From NCBI GenBank assembly GCA_002449535.1, contig DJWZ01000057.1, positions 1 to 13,125 of the forward strand: DNA of 13,125 bases. Direction: 5' to 3'. This document shows positions 5,855 to 12,615 of the stretch, piece after piece. A model generated the notes under the pieces. It was not told the origin of the DNA. It worked only from the letters and a program-made list of their open reading frames with translations, and searched no databases. Position numbers and translations under genes: made by a program. Position 1 is the first letter of the stretch. Every line of letters starts with the position of its first letter. Origin of the DNA: Prevotellaceae bacterium UBA7017 (GTDB taxonomy: Bacteria; Bacteroidota; Bacteroidia; Bacteroidales; Bacteroidaceae).

Positions 5855-8047
5855 TTATTTCACAACTACTTTACACCCATTTAACACATAGATACCCTTG
5901 GTCGTTGGTATTCCTTCAATCTTTCTGCCATCAAGAGTATAATAAACATCGTCTACCTCTTGAATGTTGATTGTGCTAATACCAGCAGCATCTGGATTAT
6001 CACTCTCTCCTACGGGTACAATACGTCCAAACTCCTTCCATACAGGATATTCACTATATAGATTTTTTGAATTAGCAGGTACATAAAGAGTCGCCTCTTT
6101 TGCAGGATAGCTGAAAACAAATGAATATGGAACATTTGGATATTCCCCCCAGTCATTAAAAGAGTGAAAAATGCTTGGCGGCATGGGTGCCTCCATTCGT
6201 ACAGTTGACAACGCCGTACATCCTTCAAACGCTTCATCACCGATGTGTGTAAGTTTTGCTGGGAGCGCGATTTCTTTCATCTTCTCGCATTCTGCAAAAG
6301 CATAGTTGTGAATGATTTCCAAATTCCCCTTTATTTCAACATTTTCAAGATACTTGCTTCCTCTAAAGCAATATGGTCCTATCACCTTTAGGGTGTTAGG
6401 CAGAATGGCCGTTTGCAATGTATTAACCCCTTTTAGGTAAATCTCCTCAACCCCTTCGGGAATTGTCAATGAACGCAAAGTATTAGAAGTTTTTAATGAA
6501 AAATTTGTGTATTTCAGATAACCATATTTCCCCACAGTTTTAATATCTCCTTCCATCAATCCGTAACTTGCAAAAGACGGAAGAAGGACATCAGACTGGT
6601 CTGTAACTAAATAATTCAAGTCATAGCACCTTTCAGAAGAATTCCAGTATAACACCTTATCTGACATATAAAGTTTAATTATGTTTGCTTTGTCTGAACT
6701 TTCATAGACCTTCAAAGAGCCATATTTATCCAAATATGTATATAAACATCCTTGTGGCACATAAAAGGCACTTTCGCACGAACTTCCAAATCCCACAATT
6801 TCTGGAGGTGTCTCCGAAGTAAATTTGAAATGAAATCCATACATGACATCTTGTTCTTCAATCCGAGTCACAGAGGGTGGAATGGCTACTATTCCTGCGT
6901 TCACACTTCTACTATAGTTATATGCGAAATACTTTGGAAAAGCATTTTTCTTTATGGTTGTTACGCCGTCAGGAATGGTATAATAGCGCTCAGAAGAAAG
7001 ACCCGAAATGACATTTTCGCAAACATATGGCAAGTACACTAAAGCCGTCCCGTCTTTTGTGTATAATCCGCCATTAACCTCAGAATATACGCTATTATCA
7101 GGAGAGACATGGATCTCCTGAAGTTTTACAGTATTCTTGCTGGTCTCCCAACTATAGCTATCGCTCCTGAAGTGCGAGGTTTGAATGTGTGATGGGGCGA
7201 AGTGTTTTATATTTGTCCCTAAAGTAATGCTTTTTAGTTTATAGCGGTTAATAGAGGCTGGCCCCAAAGTTGTAACCGGATAGTATTTATTATTAAAACT
7301 CACCTCATTAGGTATAACCAGATTATATGTGTCATCACTGTTTATCATGGTTGCTGTTTCATCTTCTGCCAACTGATACCATGCGCCGTCTTTTTCTGTT
7401 AATTGTGCATACATATATTTTTCAGCACCTTCCTTGATTTCCTTAAAGACATTCCAATATTCTGCTTCTTGGTATGCTTTCATGCAACCCGTTGGAACTA
7501 TCAGGACATGCATGTCAGCATCTCCAAAAGCGTTTAGGCTGAGTTTTGGTGGGGTTATAGAACCGCAAATCAATACCTTTACCTTGCCATTTTCAAAAGC
7601 TAAAGACCCTATTTCTTTAATGGATTGTGGTAAGCGAAGTGTATCTATATCTGCATTGTAAAACGCACCATAAAAATTATCATTTGTATTAGGGCCACCT
7701 CCTACCTCTAATTGCTCACTATATCCAGACCTTCTGTTAACTTTAACAATCCATCCACCTCCATGAAAGCCTCCAGAGATTTTGGTTATCATCATGATAG
7801 CATCGGAGTCGTCACCTTCTACCCGTTCTATTACATAGGGAGGCACTACAACGTTGCCCGTGAAGGGAGTGCTCCCTGTACGGTTATTAGCATTATCAAA
7901 ATACTGATTAAGAAATCGATAGTTAGGTTGAACGAATTTTGTCCAAGGCTCTGGAATAATGGTTTCCCAATAGTTTTGAGAAAACGCATTAGATGTAAGT
8001 AATAAGTATATACAAATAATACTCGTTGTGAATGTTGCTTGTTTCAT
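5855..8047 (-). CDS. BspA-like leucine-rich-repeat secreted protein with C-terminal tail motif
   Basis: The 730-residue product has a signal peptide ending AFSQ-NYW. LRR_5 (BspA/Treponema-type) repeats appear near residues 131-170 (LRLPQSIKEIGSLAFENG), around 355, and as a compact array at about 524-617, with units such as PNTLKVIGPYCFRGSKYLE and PAKLTHIGDEAFEGCTALS. Inter-repeat blocks such as LYVPANSKNLYSEYPVWKEF and LIVPTGCMKAYQEAEYW are also typical of BspA-like proteins. The last 30 residues, containing YYTLDGRKIEG and KGIYVLNGCKVVVK, match the GR-x(n)-KGIYI-x-NGKK-VVK tail common on secreted Prevotella proteins and suggestive of a type IX-like sorting tail. BspA-family proteins mediate adhesion and co-aggregation. 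It is the second gene of the operon, 62 bp after the 552-residue LRR gene, without its own recognisable promoter. The gene is visibly AT-rich. Confidence 0.88.
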   Translation of the reverse strand: MKQATFTTSIICIYLLLTSNAFSQNYWETIIPEPWTKFVQPNYRFLNQYFDNANNRTGSTPFTGNVVVPPYVIERVEGDDSDAIMMITKISGGFHGGGWIVKVNRRSGYSEQLEVGGGPNTNDNFYGAFYNADIDTLRLPQSIKEIGSLAFENGKVKVLICGSITPPKLSLNAFGDADMHVLIVPTGCMKAYQEAEYWNVFKEIKEGAEKYMYAQLTEKDGAWYQLAEDETATMINSDDTYNLVIPNEVSFNNKYYPVTTLGPASINRYKLKSITLGTNIKHFAPSHIQTSHFRSDSYSWETSKNTVKLQEIHVSPDNSVYSEVNGGLYTKDGTALVYLPYVCENVISGLSSERYYTIPDGVTTIKKNAFPKYFAYNYSRSVNAGIVAIPPSVTRIEEQDVMYGFHFKFTSETPPEIVGFGSSCESAFYVPQGCLYTYLDKYGSLKVYESSDKANIIKLYMSDKVLYWNSSERCYDLNYLVTDQSDVLLPSFASYGLMEGDIKTVGKYGYLKYTNFSLKTSNTLRSLTIPEGVEEIYLKGVNTLQTAILPNTLKVIGPYCFRGSKYLENVEIKGNLEIIHNYAFAECEKMKEIALPAKLTHIGDEAFEGCTALSTVRMEAPMPPSIFHSFNDWGEYPNVPYSFVFSYPAKEATLYVPANSKNLYSEYPVWKEFGRIVPVGESDNPDAAGISTINIQEVDDVYYTLDGRKIEGIPTTKGIYVLNGCKVVVK

Positions 8048-8109
8048 ATATCGTACTTTTTAGTTGTTGGTTCCATTAAATACAGTCTTCGTGCAATCCG
8101 ACTATCAGT

Positions 8110-9768
8110 TTATTCATATTGAAAATTAACCTCTATCACATTCTTAATGTCACTCCAACCATCAGTGGAGAGATAGTCTTCTCTACTGCCAGCAGGAACA
8201 TATAGGGTGGGATTGTTTTTGAAATAGCCACTACCAAAAGCATTGGCATGCATCTTTAGTGGACGAATGGCGGTTACTATCATTTTGCCAATGTATTCTC
8301 CTTCCAGTCCATCGCCGATGTTAGGCCTGTTGCAACCTGTAAAGGCCTCCTCGTCAATTGACAAAACTGAGGCAGGAATCACGATAGAGTTAACATTTGA
8401 GCCTTTAAAGGCGTATTTGGCAATATATTTCAACCCGTTTGGAAATACGAAATTTCTAATACTTTGTGTATATATAGCCTCTCTGTTGACTGATACCAAA
8501 GTAGATGGGGCTATATACGTTTCCATTTTTCGAGGATAGGGTATCTGAATGAGTTCGGTCACACTCTTATTATACAGGATACCATCTATCGAAGTGTAAT
8601 TTAGATTGTTAGGGTCAACATTGATGTTCTGCAAACGTACACATCCTCTAAAAGGGGAATATCCTATCTGCCTGACTGATGCAGGGATTATAATTTCACG
8701 CAATTGCTTGCATTCATGGAAAGCATAGGCATCTATTCTTGTTACTGTTGATGGAATGGTAAAATGCTCAAACAGACATCTTAAGAAAGCATCCTTACCG
8801 ATACGCTTCAAATTCTTAGGCAGTATCATCTCTTTTACCTGTGAACTTTGCATACATTGTGCACCTAACCCTGTCACTATATAAGTAACACCATTGTTTG
8901 TAATTTTACTAGGCATTTCTATCGAATTGGGATAAAGCCCCCTTGTATAGACACTTAAGATGGTTACCTCTGATTGTGATGTCACTCCAAATGTATATAG
9001 AATCCCTGCGTATGCTTTTTGGAATCGGCTTGAGTATCTTGGATTTTCCTCGTCAGCACCAAAAGACGCTTTCGATCGCACATAAGTCTTAGAAATCGTA
9101 GGGGGAGCATCTTTTACGATAGTTGGAAGAGTGCATATTCCATCTGAAATAGTCCATACATCTTTCACTGCAGGCTTTAACGATTGCTCTTGTGTTTGTG
9201 CCTGTTGTTGCTGGGGTTGTCCTGCAGATTGCTGCTCCCCAGTGTTGGTGAATGTTATGTAATCGCTGGCTGCTATTTGCTTGCGTTGTGTCAGGTCAAC
9301 CAGATAGATGCGAGCATAATAGGTGCGTTTGCCTGGGAGTGGGTTGAGGGCATCGATGTAGATAGCCTGCCACTGTCCGCTGAATGTGGTCGATTGATAG
9401 CTGCAGTTGAGCTGATTGCCTTCATGTTTCATGTCGTTTCCATTGGCAAATTTATGGAAGGTACCTTGTGGTATCTCGATAGCCAGGACAGGCACCAGCG
9501 TATGTCCTTGCAGTCCGTCGGCCCTCAGCGTATAGTGGACCTGTAGCATCTTCCTTCCATTCTTGGCATCAATCTGGTCGTAGGTTAGCCGCAGGTTAGA
9601 GAACCTTACTGAGGCTGCATGTTGTGTGGAACCTTGTAGTATTTCTTTTCCTGCTTCTTCCAAAGCCTTGCCTAAGTTCTTGAAGAATTGTGCATTGCAT
9701 GGGACAGATGAAACCAATAGTCCCATGAGCATGAACGTTGAAAGCACTGTTTTTTTCATATTTGTCAT
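8110..9768 (-). CDS. BspA-like leucine-rich-repeat protein with N-terminal sandwich-like domain
   Basis: The product is 552 residues from the ATG at 9768, or 549 from the ATG at 9759 (MKKTVLSTF). The latter gives a more standard signal peptide, ending CNAQ-FFK, and a 5' leader of more usual length. After it come a region of about 130 residues (roughly 50-175) of beta-strand character that I do not recognise, a Gln-rich linker (roughly 176-196), and an LRR_5 array from about 290 to 490 with units such as PKNLKRIGKDAFLRC, PSTVTRIDAYAFHECKQL, PASVRQIGYSPFRGC and PASVLSIDEEAFTGC. It ends with LYVPAGSREDYLSTDGW and a short tail, lacking the C-terminal sorting-like motif of its neighbour. It is the first gene of the three-gene operon, under a TACCTTTG promoter with palindromic operator copy 3. 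Envelope-exposed binding is likely; the ligand is unknown. Confidence 0.88.
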   Translation of the reverse strand: MTNMKKTVLSTFMLMGLLVSSVPCNAQFFKNLGKALEEAGKEILQGSTQHAASVRFSNLRLTYDQIDAKNGRKMLQVHYTLRADGLQGHTLVPVLAIEIPQGTFHKFANGNDMKHEGNQLNCSYQSTTFSGQWQAIYIDALNPLPGKRTYYARIYLVDLTQRKQIAASDYITFTNTGEQQSAGQPQQQQAQTQEQSLKPAVKDVWTISDGICTLPTIVKDAPPTISKTYVRSKASFGADEENPRYSSRFQKAYAGILYTFGVTSQSEVTILSVYTRGLYPNSIEMPSKITNNGVTYIVTGLGAQCMQSSQVKEMILPKNLKRIGKDAFLRCLFEHFTIPSTVTRIDAYAFHECKQLREIIIPASVRQIGYSPFRGCVRLQNINVDPNNLNYTSIDGILYNKSVTELIQIPYPRKMETYIAPSTLVSVNREAIYTQSIRNFVFPNGLKYIAKYAFKGSNVNSIVIPASVLSIDEEAFTGCNRPNIGDGLEGEYIGKMIVTAIRPLKMHANAFGSGYFKNNPTLYVPAGSREDYLSTDGWSDIKNVIEVNFQYE

Positions 9769-9788
9769 TAGTTATTGATACTTGGCTA

Positions 9789-9796
9789 CAAAGGTA
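9789..9796 (-). promoter_or_regulatory. -7 box TACCTTTG of the LRR operon
   Basis: On the minus strand TACCTTTG matches TAnnTTTG. It lies 20 bp before the ATG at 9768 and 29 bp before the ATG at 9759. Exactly 21 bp separate it from the operator at 9818-9837. Confidence 0.8.
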
Positions 9797-9817
9797 GCAA
9801 TAAACGCTGGACTGCGA

Positions 9818-9837
9818 AATAGCGGAAAACCGCTATT
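9818..9837. promoter_or_regulatory. Palindromic operator copy 3
   Basis: AATAGCGG-AAAA-CCGCTATT is identical to copy 2 and extends by one A/T pair on each side (9817-9838). The gap to the LRR operon -7 box (9797-9817) is 21 bp. It is also upstream of the divergent kinase gene, but about 79 bp from that gene's candidate -7 box. Confidence 0.8.
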
Positions 9838-9916
9838 TTTATGGGTTACTGATAGTCAGAAGCTGTTAATAAGTAATAAAATGTAGGAAAATGTGCATCA
9901 TGTGCTCCGAATTTCG

Positions 9917-9924
9917 TAATTTTG
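9917..9924 (+). promoter_or_regulatory. -7 box TAATTTTG just before the kinase gene
   Basis: TAATTTTG matches TAnnTTTG and ends 6 bp before the ATG at 9931, so transcription would begin at or next to the start codon. No convincing -33 element and no ribosome binding site is seen. An alternative promoter further upstream cannot be excluded. Confidence 0.5.
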
Positions 9925-9930
9925 CCACGT

Positions 9931-11589
9931 ATGACGAATTGGTTAAGGATATTTGTTCTTTTGCTATTGTTTATTGTTGTCGAAACGGCGGTAGCTAACG
10001 ATAGTACTCTTGTTGAACGCGTTTCCCAAGTGAGCGCGTTGTTGCAGCAGCAGCGGTATGACGATGCTCTCAACGCGGCTGAGAGGCTTTTGCCAGAAGC
10101 TATGGAACAACAAGATGCCATGTCCCAAGGTGCAATCCGTAATATTATGGGTAGTTGCAGAATGCACAGGGGAGAGTATCAGAAAGCATTGCGTGAATAT
10201 ACTGTTTGTGCGGATATTAGCGAGAAGGCAGATTTCCTGCATATAGCAAAAAATAACGAGCCAAAGAATCATGTTATGTTCCAGCTGTATATCCCTATAT
10301 ATGCTGAATTGGTAGTACTAAATCAGCAGTTTGGCAATACTGTTGAGGCATTGCATTATGCCAAGATCGGATTGCGTTGGTTGTCGGTATGTAACGACAA
10401 TCAGTTGCGGGCAACAATGATGCCGCATATTGCAGGTCCGTTTTTAAATAATAAGGAATATCGGCTGGTCTATCCGTTGCTGAAACAGTCGTTTGCGGAT
10501 GCTGCAGAACTGGAGCTTTATGACTGTGCGCTTTTGCTGAGTACGGAGCTGATAGTCTGTGAAGACAAGGAGTACAAGAAACGACCTGACGAATACGACT
10601 GGATAAAGGCGGGCGATATGCTATTGACTATAGCCAAATCGGAGGATGTCAAAAACAACTATGTCAGGATACGAGACCAAGTGTTAGCCAAGCAACGGAT
10701 AAAGTCGCGGGAAGACACGACTACAGCTACAAGTCATGAAATGACCTCTATGCCATATTCCAAACCAGAGATGCCTAACGATACCACCGTGGGCACAGAT
10801 ACTGCTAAGGCAGATTCTTTGATCCAAGATCAGAGCGTGGCATTGCAATCACGCCATGATGCAAGAACAAACCCATTCTCGTTGCTCTGGGAGTCGTGGG
10901 TGCTTATCCTGATAATGTCTTTAATAGTAGTAACATGTGTTTACCTATTCTTGATTCGTAGATGGTATAAACGGAGAAAAGATGAAGACCATCAAAAGAG
11001 TTTCATTGAGGGACAGGAGAGCGAGCGCAGTCGTCTGGCCAAGGAGCTTCATGACGGAGTGGCCAATCAGCTGTTGGCTGTAGAAATGAAACTAAGTACC
11101 GATGGATTGACACCACAGGCAATGGAGCTATTGAATGAAAGCAGAGAACAGGTGAGGCATGTCTCTCACGAATTGCTCCCGCCAGATTTTATCCACTATT
11201 CGCTTGATGAAATTTTGGAACAATATAGCACTCAGACGGATGGGTTGCGGAAATGTGCGGTAACTTATACTTCTACGCCACAGGATGCAGACTGGTCATG
11301 TATTTCCCAGACGACAGCCAAAGAGGTTTTTAGAATCACACAAGAAGCAGTAGGCAACGCGTTAAAACATTCTTCAGCCAGCATGATTTCTATTGGTTTG
11401 CATTTGGATGAAAACCAGAACGTGATGCTGGTGGTCAGCGATAATGGCAGTAAAGCGGTTCCTGAGAGTAGCGGTGCTGGTGGTATTGGCATGACAACGA
11501 TGCAGCAGCGGGCAAAAGCCATAGGAGCATCATTGGATTTCTATCATCATCAATATGGAAATGTAGTCAAATTGGTGGTAAGAAAATGA
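9931..11589 (+). CDS. TPR-containing sensor histidine kinase (NarL-type, HisKA_3)
   Basis: Starting at the ATG at 9931, the product has 552 residues. A TTG at 9922 is in frame but lies inside the promoter box. Residues 1-22 are a signal peptide or anchor (LRIFVLLLLFIVVETAVA). A periplasmic helical region of about 300 residues follows with TPR-like units (QQRYDDALNAAERLL, GEYQKALREYTVCA, GNTVEALHYAKIGL). A membrane segment at about 322-344 (VLILIMSLIVVTCVYLFLI) precedes the HisKA_3 motif SRLAKELHDGVANQL with phospho-acceptor His374 and Asn379. The ATPase domain has the N box EAVGNALKHS (Asn476), DNG at 504-506, and GGIGMTTMQQRA. The usual second glycine of the DNGxG motif is replaced (DNGSK). 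It would phosphorylate a LuxR-type regulator, most likely the one at 11959-12615. The signal is unknown. Confidence 0.92.
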   Translation: MTNWLRIFVLLLLFIVVETAVANDSTLVERVSQVSALLQQQRYDDALNAAERLLPEAMEQQDAMSQGAIRNIMGSCRMHRGEYQKALREYTVCADISEKADFLHIAKNNEPKNHVMFQLYIPIYAELVVLNQQFGNTVEALHYAKIGLRWLSVCNDNQLRATMMPHIAGPFLNNKEYRLVYPLLKQSFADAAELELYDCALLLSTELIVCEDKEYKKRPDEYDWIKAGDMLLTIAKSEDVKNNYVRIRDQVLAKQRIKSREDTTTATSHEMTSMPYSKPEMPNDTTVGTDTAKADSLIQDQSVALQSRHDARTNPFSLLWESWVLILIMSLIVVTCVYLFLIRRWYKRRKDEDHQKSFIEGQESERSRLAKELHDGVANQLLAVEMKLSTDGLTPQAMELLNESREQVRHVSHELLPPDFIHYSLDEILEQYSTQTDGLRKCAVTYTSTPQDADWSCISQTTAKEVFRITQEAVGNALKHSSASMISIGLHLDENQNVMLVVSDNGSKAVPESSGAGGIGMTTMQQRAKAIGASLDFYHHQYGNVVKLVVRK

Positions 11590-11591
11590 AA

Positions 11592-11611
11592 AATCACGGA
11601 TTTCCGTGATT
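11592..11611. promoter_or_regulatory. Variant palindromic operator before the response regulator
   Basis: AATCACGG-ATTT-CCGTGATT is a 20-bp inverted repeat: 9-bp arms (AATCACGGA/TCCGTGATT) around TT. It shares AATnnCGG-nnnn-CCGnnATT with the three other operators. It begins 2 bp after the kinase stop codon and ends 20 bp before the -7 box at 11632. No T run follows it, which argues against a terminator. Confidence 0.65.
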
Positions 11612-11631
11612 GTAAGTTCCAATATTTCTAC

Positions 11632-11639
11632 TATTTTTG
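11632..11639 (+). promoter_or_regulatory. -7 box TATTTTTG upstream of the response regulator
   Basis: TATTTTTG matches TAnnTTTG and has nearly the same operator spacing (20 bp) as the 21-bp promoters elsewhere in the window. The inferred start is near 11645, over 300 nt before the response regulator ATG. Confidence 0.6.
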
Positions 11640-11646
11640 CCCCAAA

Positions 11647-11673
11647 ATGAAAAAAAGGCTCACGAATGAGTAG
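11647..11673 (+). CDS. Possible 8-codon leader ORF (MKKRLTNE)
   Basis: An ATG at 11647, almost at the inferred transcription start, opens an 8-codon frame ending TAG at 11671-11673. It overlaps the first ATG of the 98-codon ORF by 8 nt. It could be a leader peptide or uORF affecting downstream translation, or chance. Nothing else supports it. Confidence 0.15.
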   Translation: MKKRLTNE

Positions 11674-11962
11674 TTTTAACGCAGAATTCTGTATATTTGC
11701 ACTGTCATTCTTAGGATTGACAGACATTGTGAAGGAAGCGTGTTTTGCTTATTTCCTGATTGGTGAATCTCGACAACTCATCAAAATAGGTCCTGAAATA
11801 AGAAGTAAACGCTCTCCCCATGTGTTGGATGTACCTGAAAAGTATATACCACTCAAGGGGCGTGAGCCGTTCTCTTATCAGGATTTTGGGCAGTCGAGAG
11901 CCTACCAACAGGATAAGTGGGTGGATTTCACGCCTTTTGGATTATATATAGCGCGGGTATGA
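11666..11962 (+). CDS. Possible small protein of 98 residues between kinase and regulator
   Basis: This frame runs from ATG 11666 to TGA 11960-11962 and overlaps the response regulator ATG as ATGA, the classical arrangement for translational coupling. The product has a moderately hydrophobic N-terminus (FCIFALSFLGL) and a polar, Tyr/Lys/Arg-containing C-terminal half. There is no internal Met, no recognisable domain and no clear signal peptide. A second promoter-like box at 11692-11699 lies inside the frame; if that promoter is used, the product would need a non-ATG start such as GTG near 11729. Alternatively the stretch is simply a long 5' leader of the response regulator. I do not recognise a family. 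Confidence 0.4.
   Translation: MSSFNAEFCIFALSFLGLTDIVKEACFAYFLIGESRQLIKIGPEIRSKRSPHVLDVPEKYIPLKGREPFSYQDFGQSRAYQQDKWVDFTPFGLYIARV
11692..11699 (+). promoter_or_regulatory. Second -7 box TATATTTG upstream of the response regulator
   Basis: TATATTTG followed by CA is a good TAnnTTTG match, with an inferred start near 11705 and a leader of about 254 nt to the regulator ATG. It lacks a palindrome at the 20-21 bp position, so it could be a constitutive promoter alongside the regulated one. Confidence 0.45.
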
Positions 11963-12615
11963 CTGATTTGAAAAGATACAAACTGGAGAATATTTCTGTG
12001 GCCATCATAGATGACCATGAAGTTGTATTGGAAGGATTCCGTAGCTTTATGGAGAAAAATGGCGTGGGGCATGTCAGGGCCTTCAGCAGAGCTCAACAGT
12101 TGCTTGATAACATGCTGCAATGTCGTTATGATGTCTACATTGTAGATGTGGAACTGCCCGACATGAGTGCTTCTGAACTCATTGACAATATTAGGGAGAT
12201 TCATCCCGATGCCCATATCATTATCAATACGATACATGATGAGATATGGGTAGTTGGCGAGCTGATGAAAAAAGATGTAGATGGTGTGATGTATAAGGAT
12301 GCGCATCTGGAACAGTTGTTAGAGGCTGTCTATACCGTCATCAGCGGCCACCGATACTATTGTACAAAATATAAAAAGAACCAGCAACGGCTTTTGCTCC
12401 AGAATGATATACCGTCTCAGCGTGAGATAGAGGTTTTGCAGGCTATTGCCCAAGGCTCTTCAACTAAAGAGATTGCGGTAGCTCTGTTTATATCAGAAAA
12501 CACAGTAGAGAATCACCGGAAGAACTTGTTCCGGAAATTGCGGGCTCGAAATATGGCAGAACTAATAGTAAGGGCAATAGCCGCAGGTTATCTCAATCCG
12601 GCAGAGTTAAGCTAG
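11959..12615 (+). CDS. LuxR/NarL-type response regulator
   Basis: The product is 218 residues from the ATG at 11959. An upstream in-frame GTG at 11917 would add 14 residues with no receiver character. The receiver domain (about 12-128) has the acidic pair Asp18-Asp19, phospho-acceptor Asp63 in YIVDVELPDMS, Thr91 and the conserved Lys113 in VMYKDA. The C-terminal LuxR helix-turn-helix (about 152-212) has PSQREIEVLQAIAQGSSTKEIA followed by SENTVENHRKNLFRKL, where the latter is the recognition helix. Such regulators dimerise on phosphorylation and bind palindromes near promoters. The kinase lies upstream, separated by 369 bp, so kinase and regulator may also be controlled separately. It is the best candidate to bind the palindromes of this window, including the one before its own transcript. 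Its stop codon abuts the convergent next gene. Confidence 0.93.
   Translation: MTDLKRYKLENISVAIIDDHEVVLEGFRSFMEKNGVGHVRAFSRAQQLLDNMLQCRYDVYIVDVELPDMSASELIDNIREIHPDAHIIINTIHDEIWVVGELMKKDVDGVMYKDAHLEQLLEAVYTVISGHRYYCTKYKKNQQRLLLQNDIPSQREIEVLQAIAQGSSTKEIAVALFISENTVENHRKNLFRKLRARNMAELIVRAIAAGYLNPAELS

Noticed and set aside
2014..9837. Repeated palindromes as recombination sites of an invertible promoter
   Set aside because: Each copy is itself a palindrome and sits at a fixed distance from a correctly oriented -7 box. No invertase gene is present, and an inversion between copies would span whole operons.
11592..11611. Palindrome after the kinase stop codon as an intrinsic terminator
   Set aside because: No T run follows, the base composition is modest, and the site matches the operator framework and spacing to a -7 box. 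A dual role is not excluded.
12516..12534. Inverted repeat CCGGAA...TTCCGG inside the response regulator gene
   Set aside because: It lies in the conserved recognition-helix coding sequence, has different spacing and no nearby promoter box, so it is probably chance.
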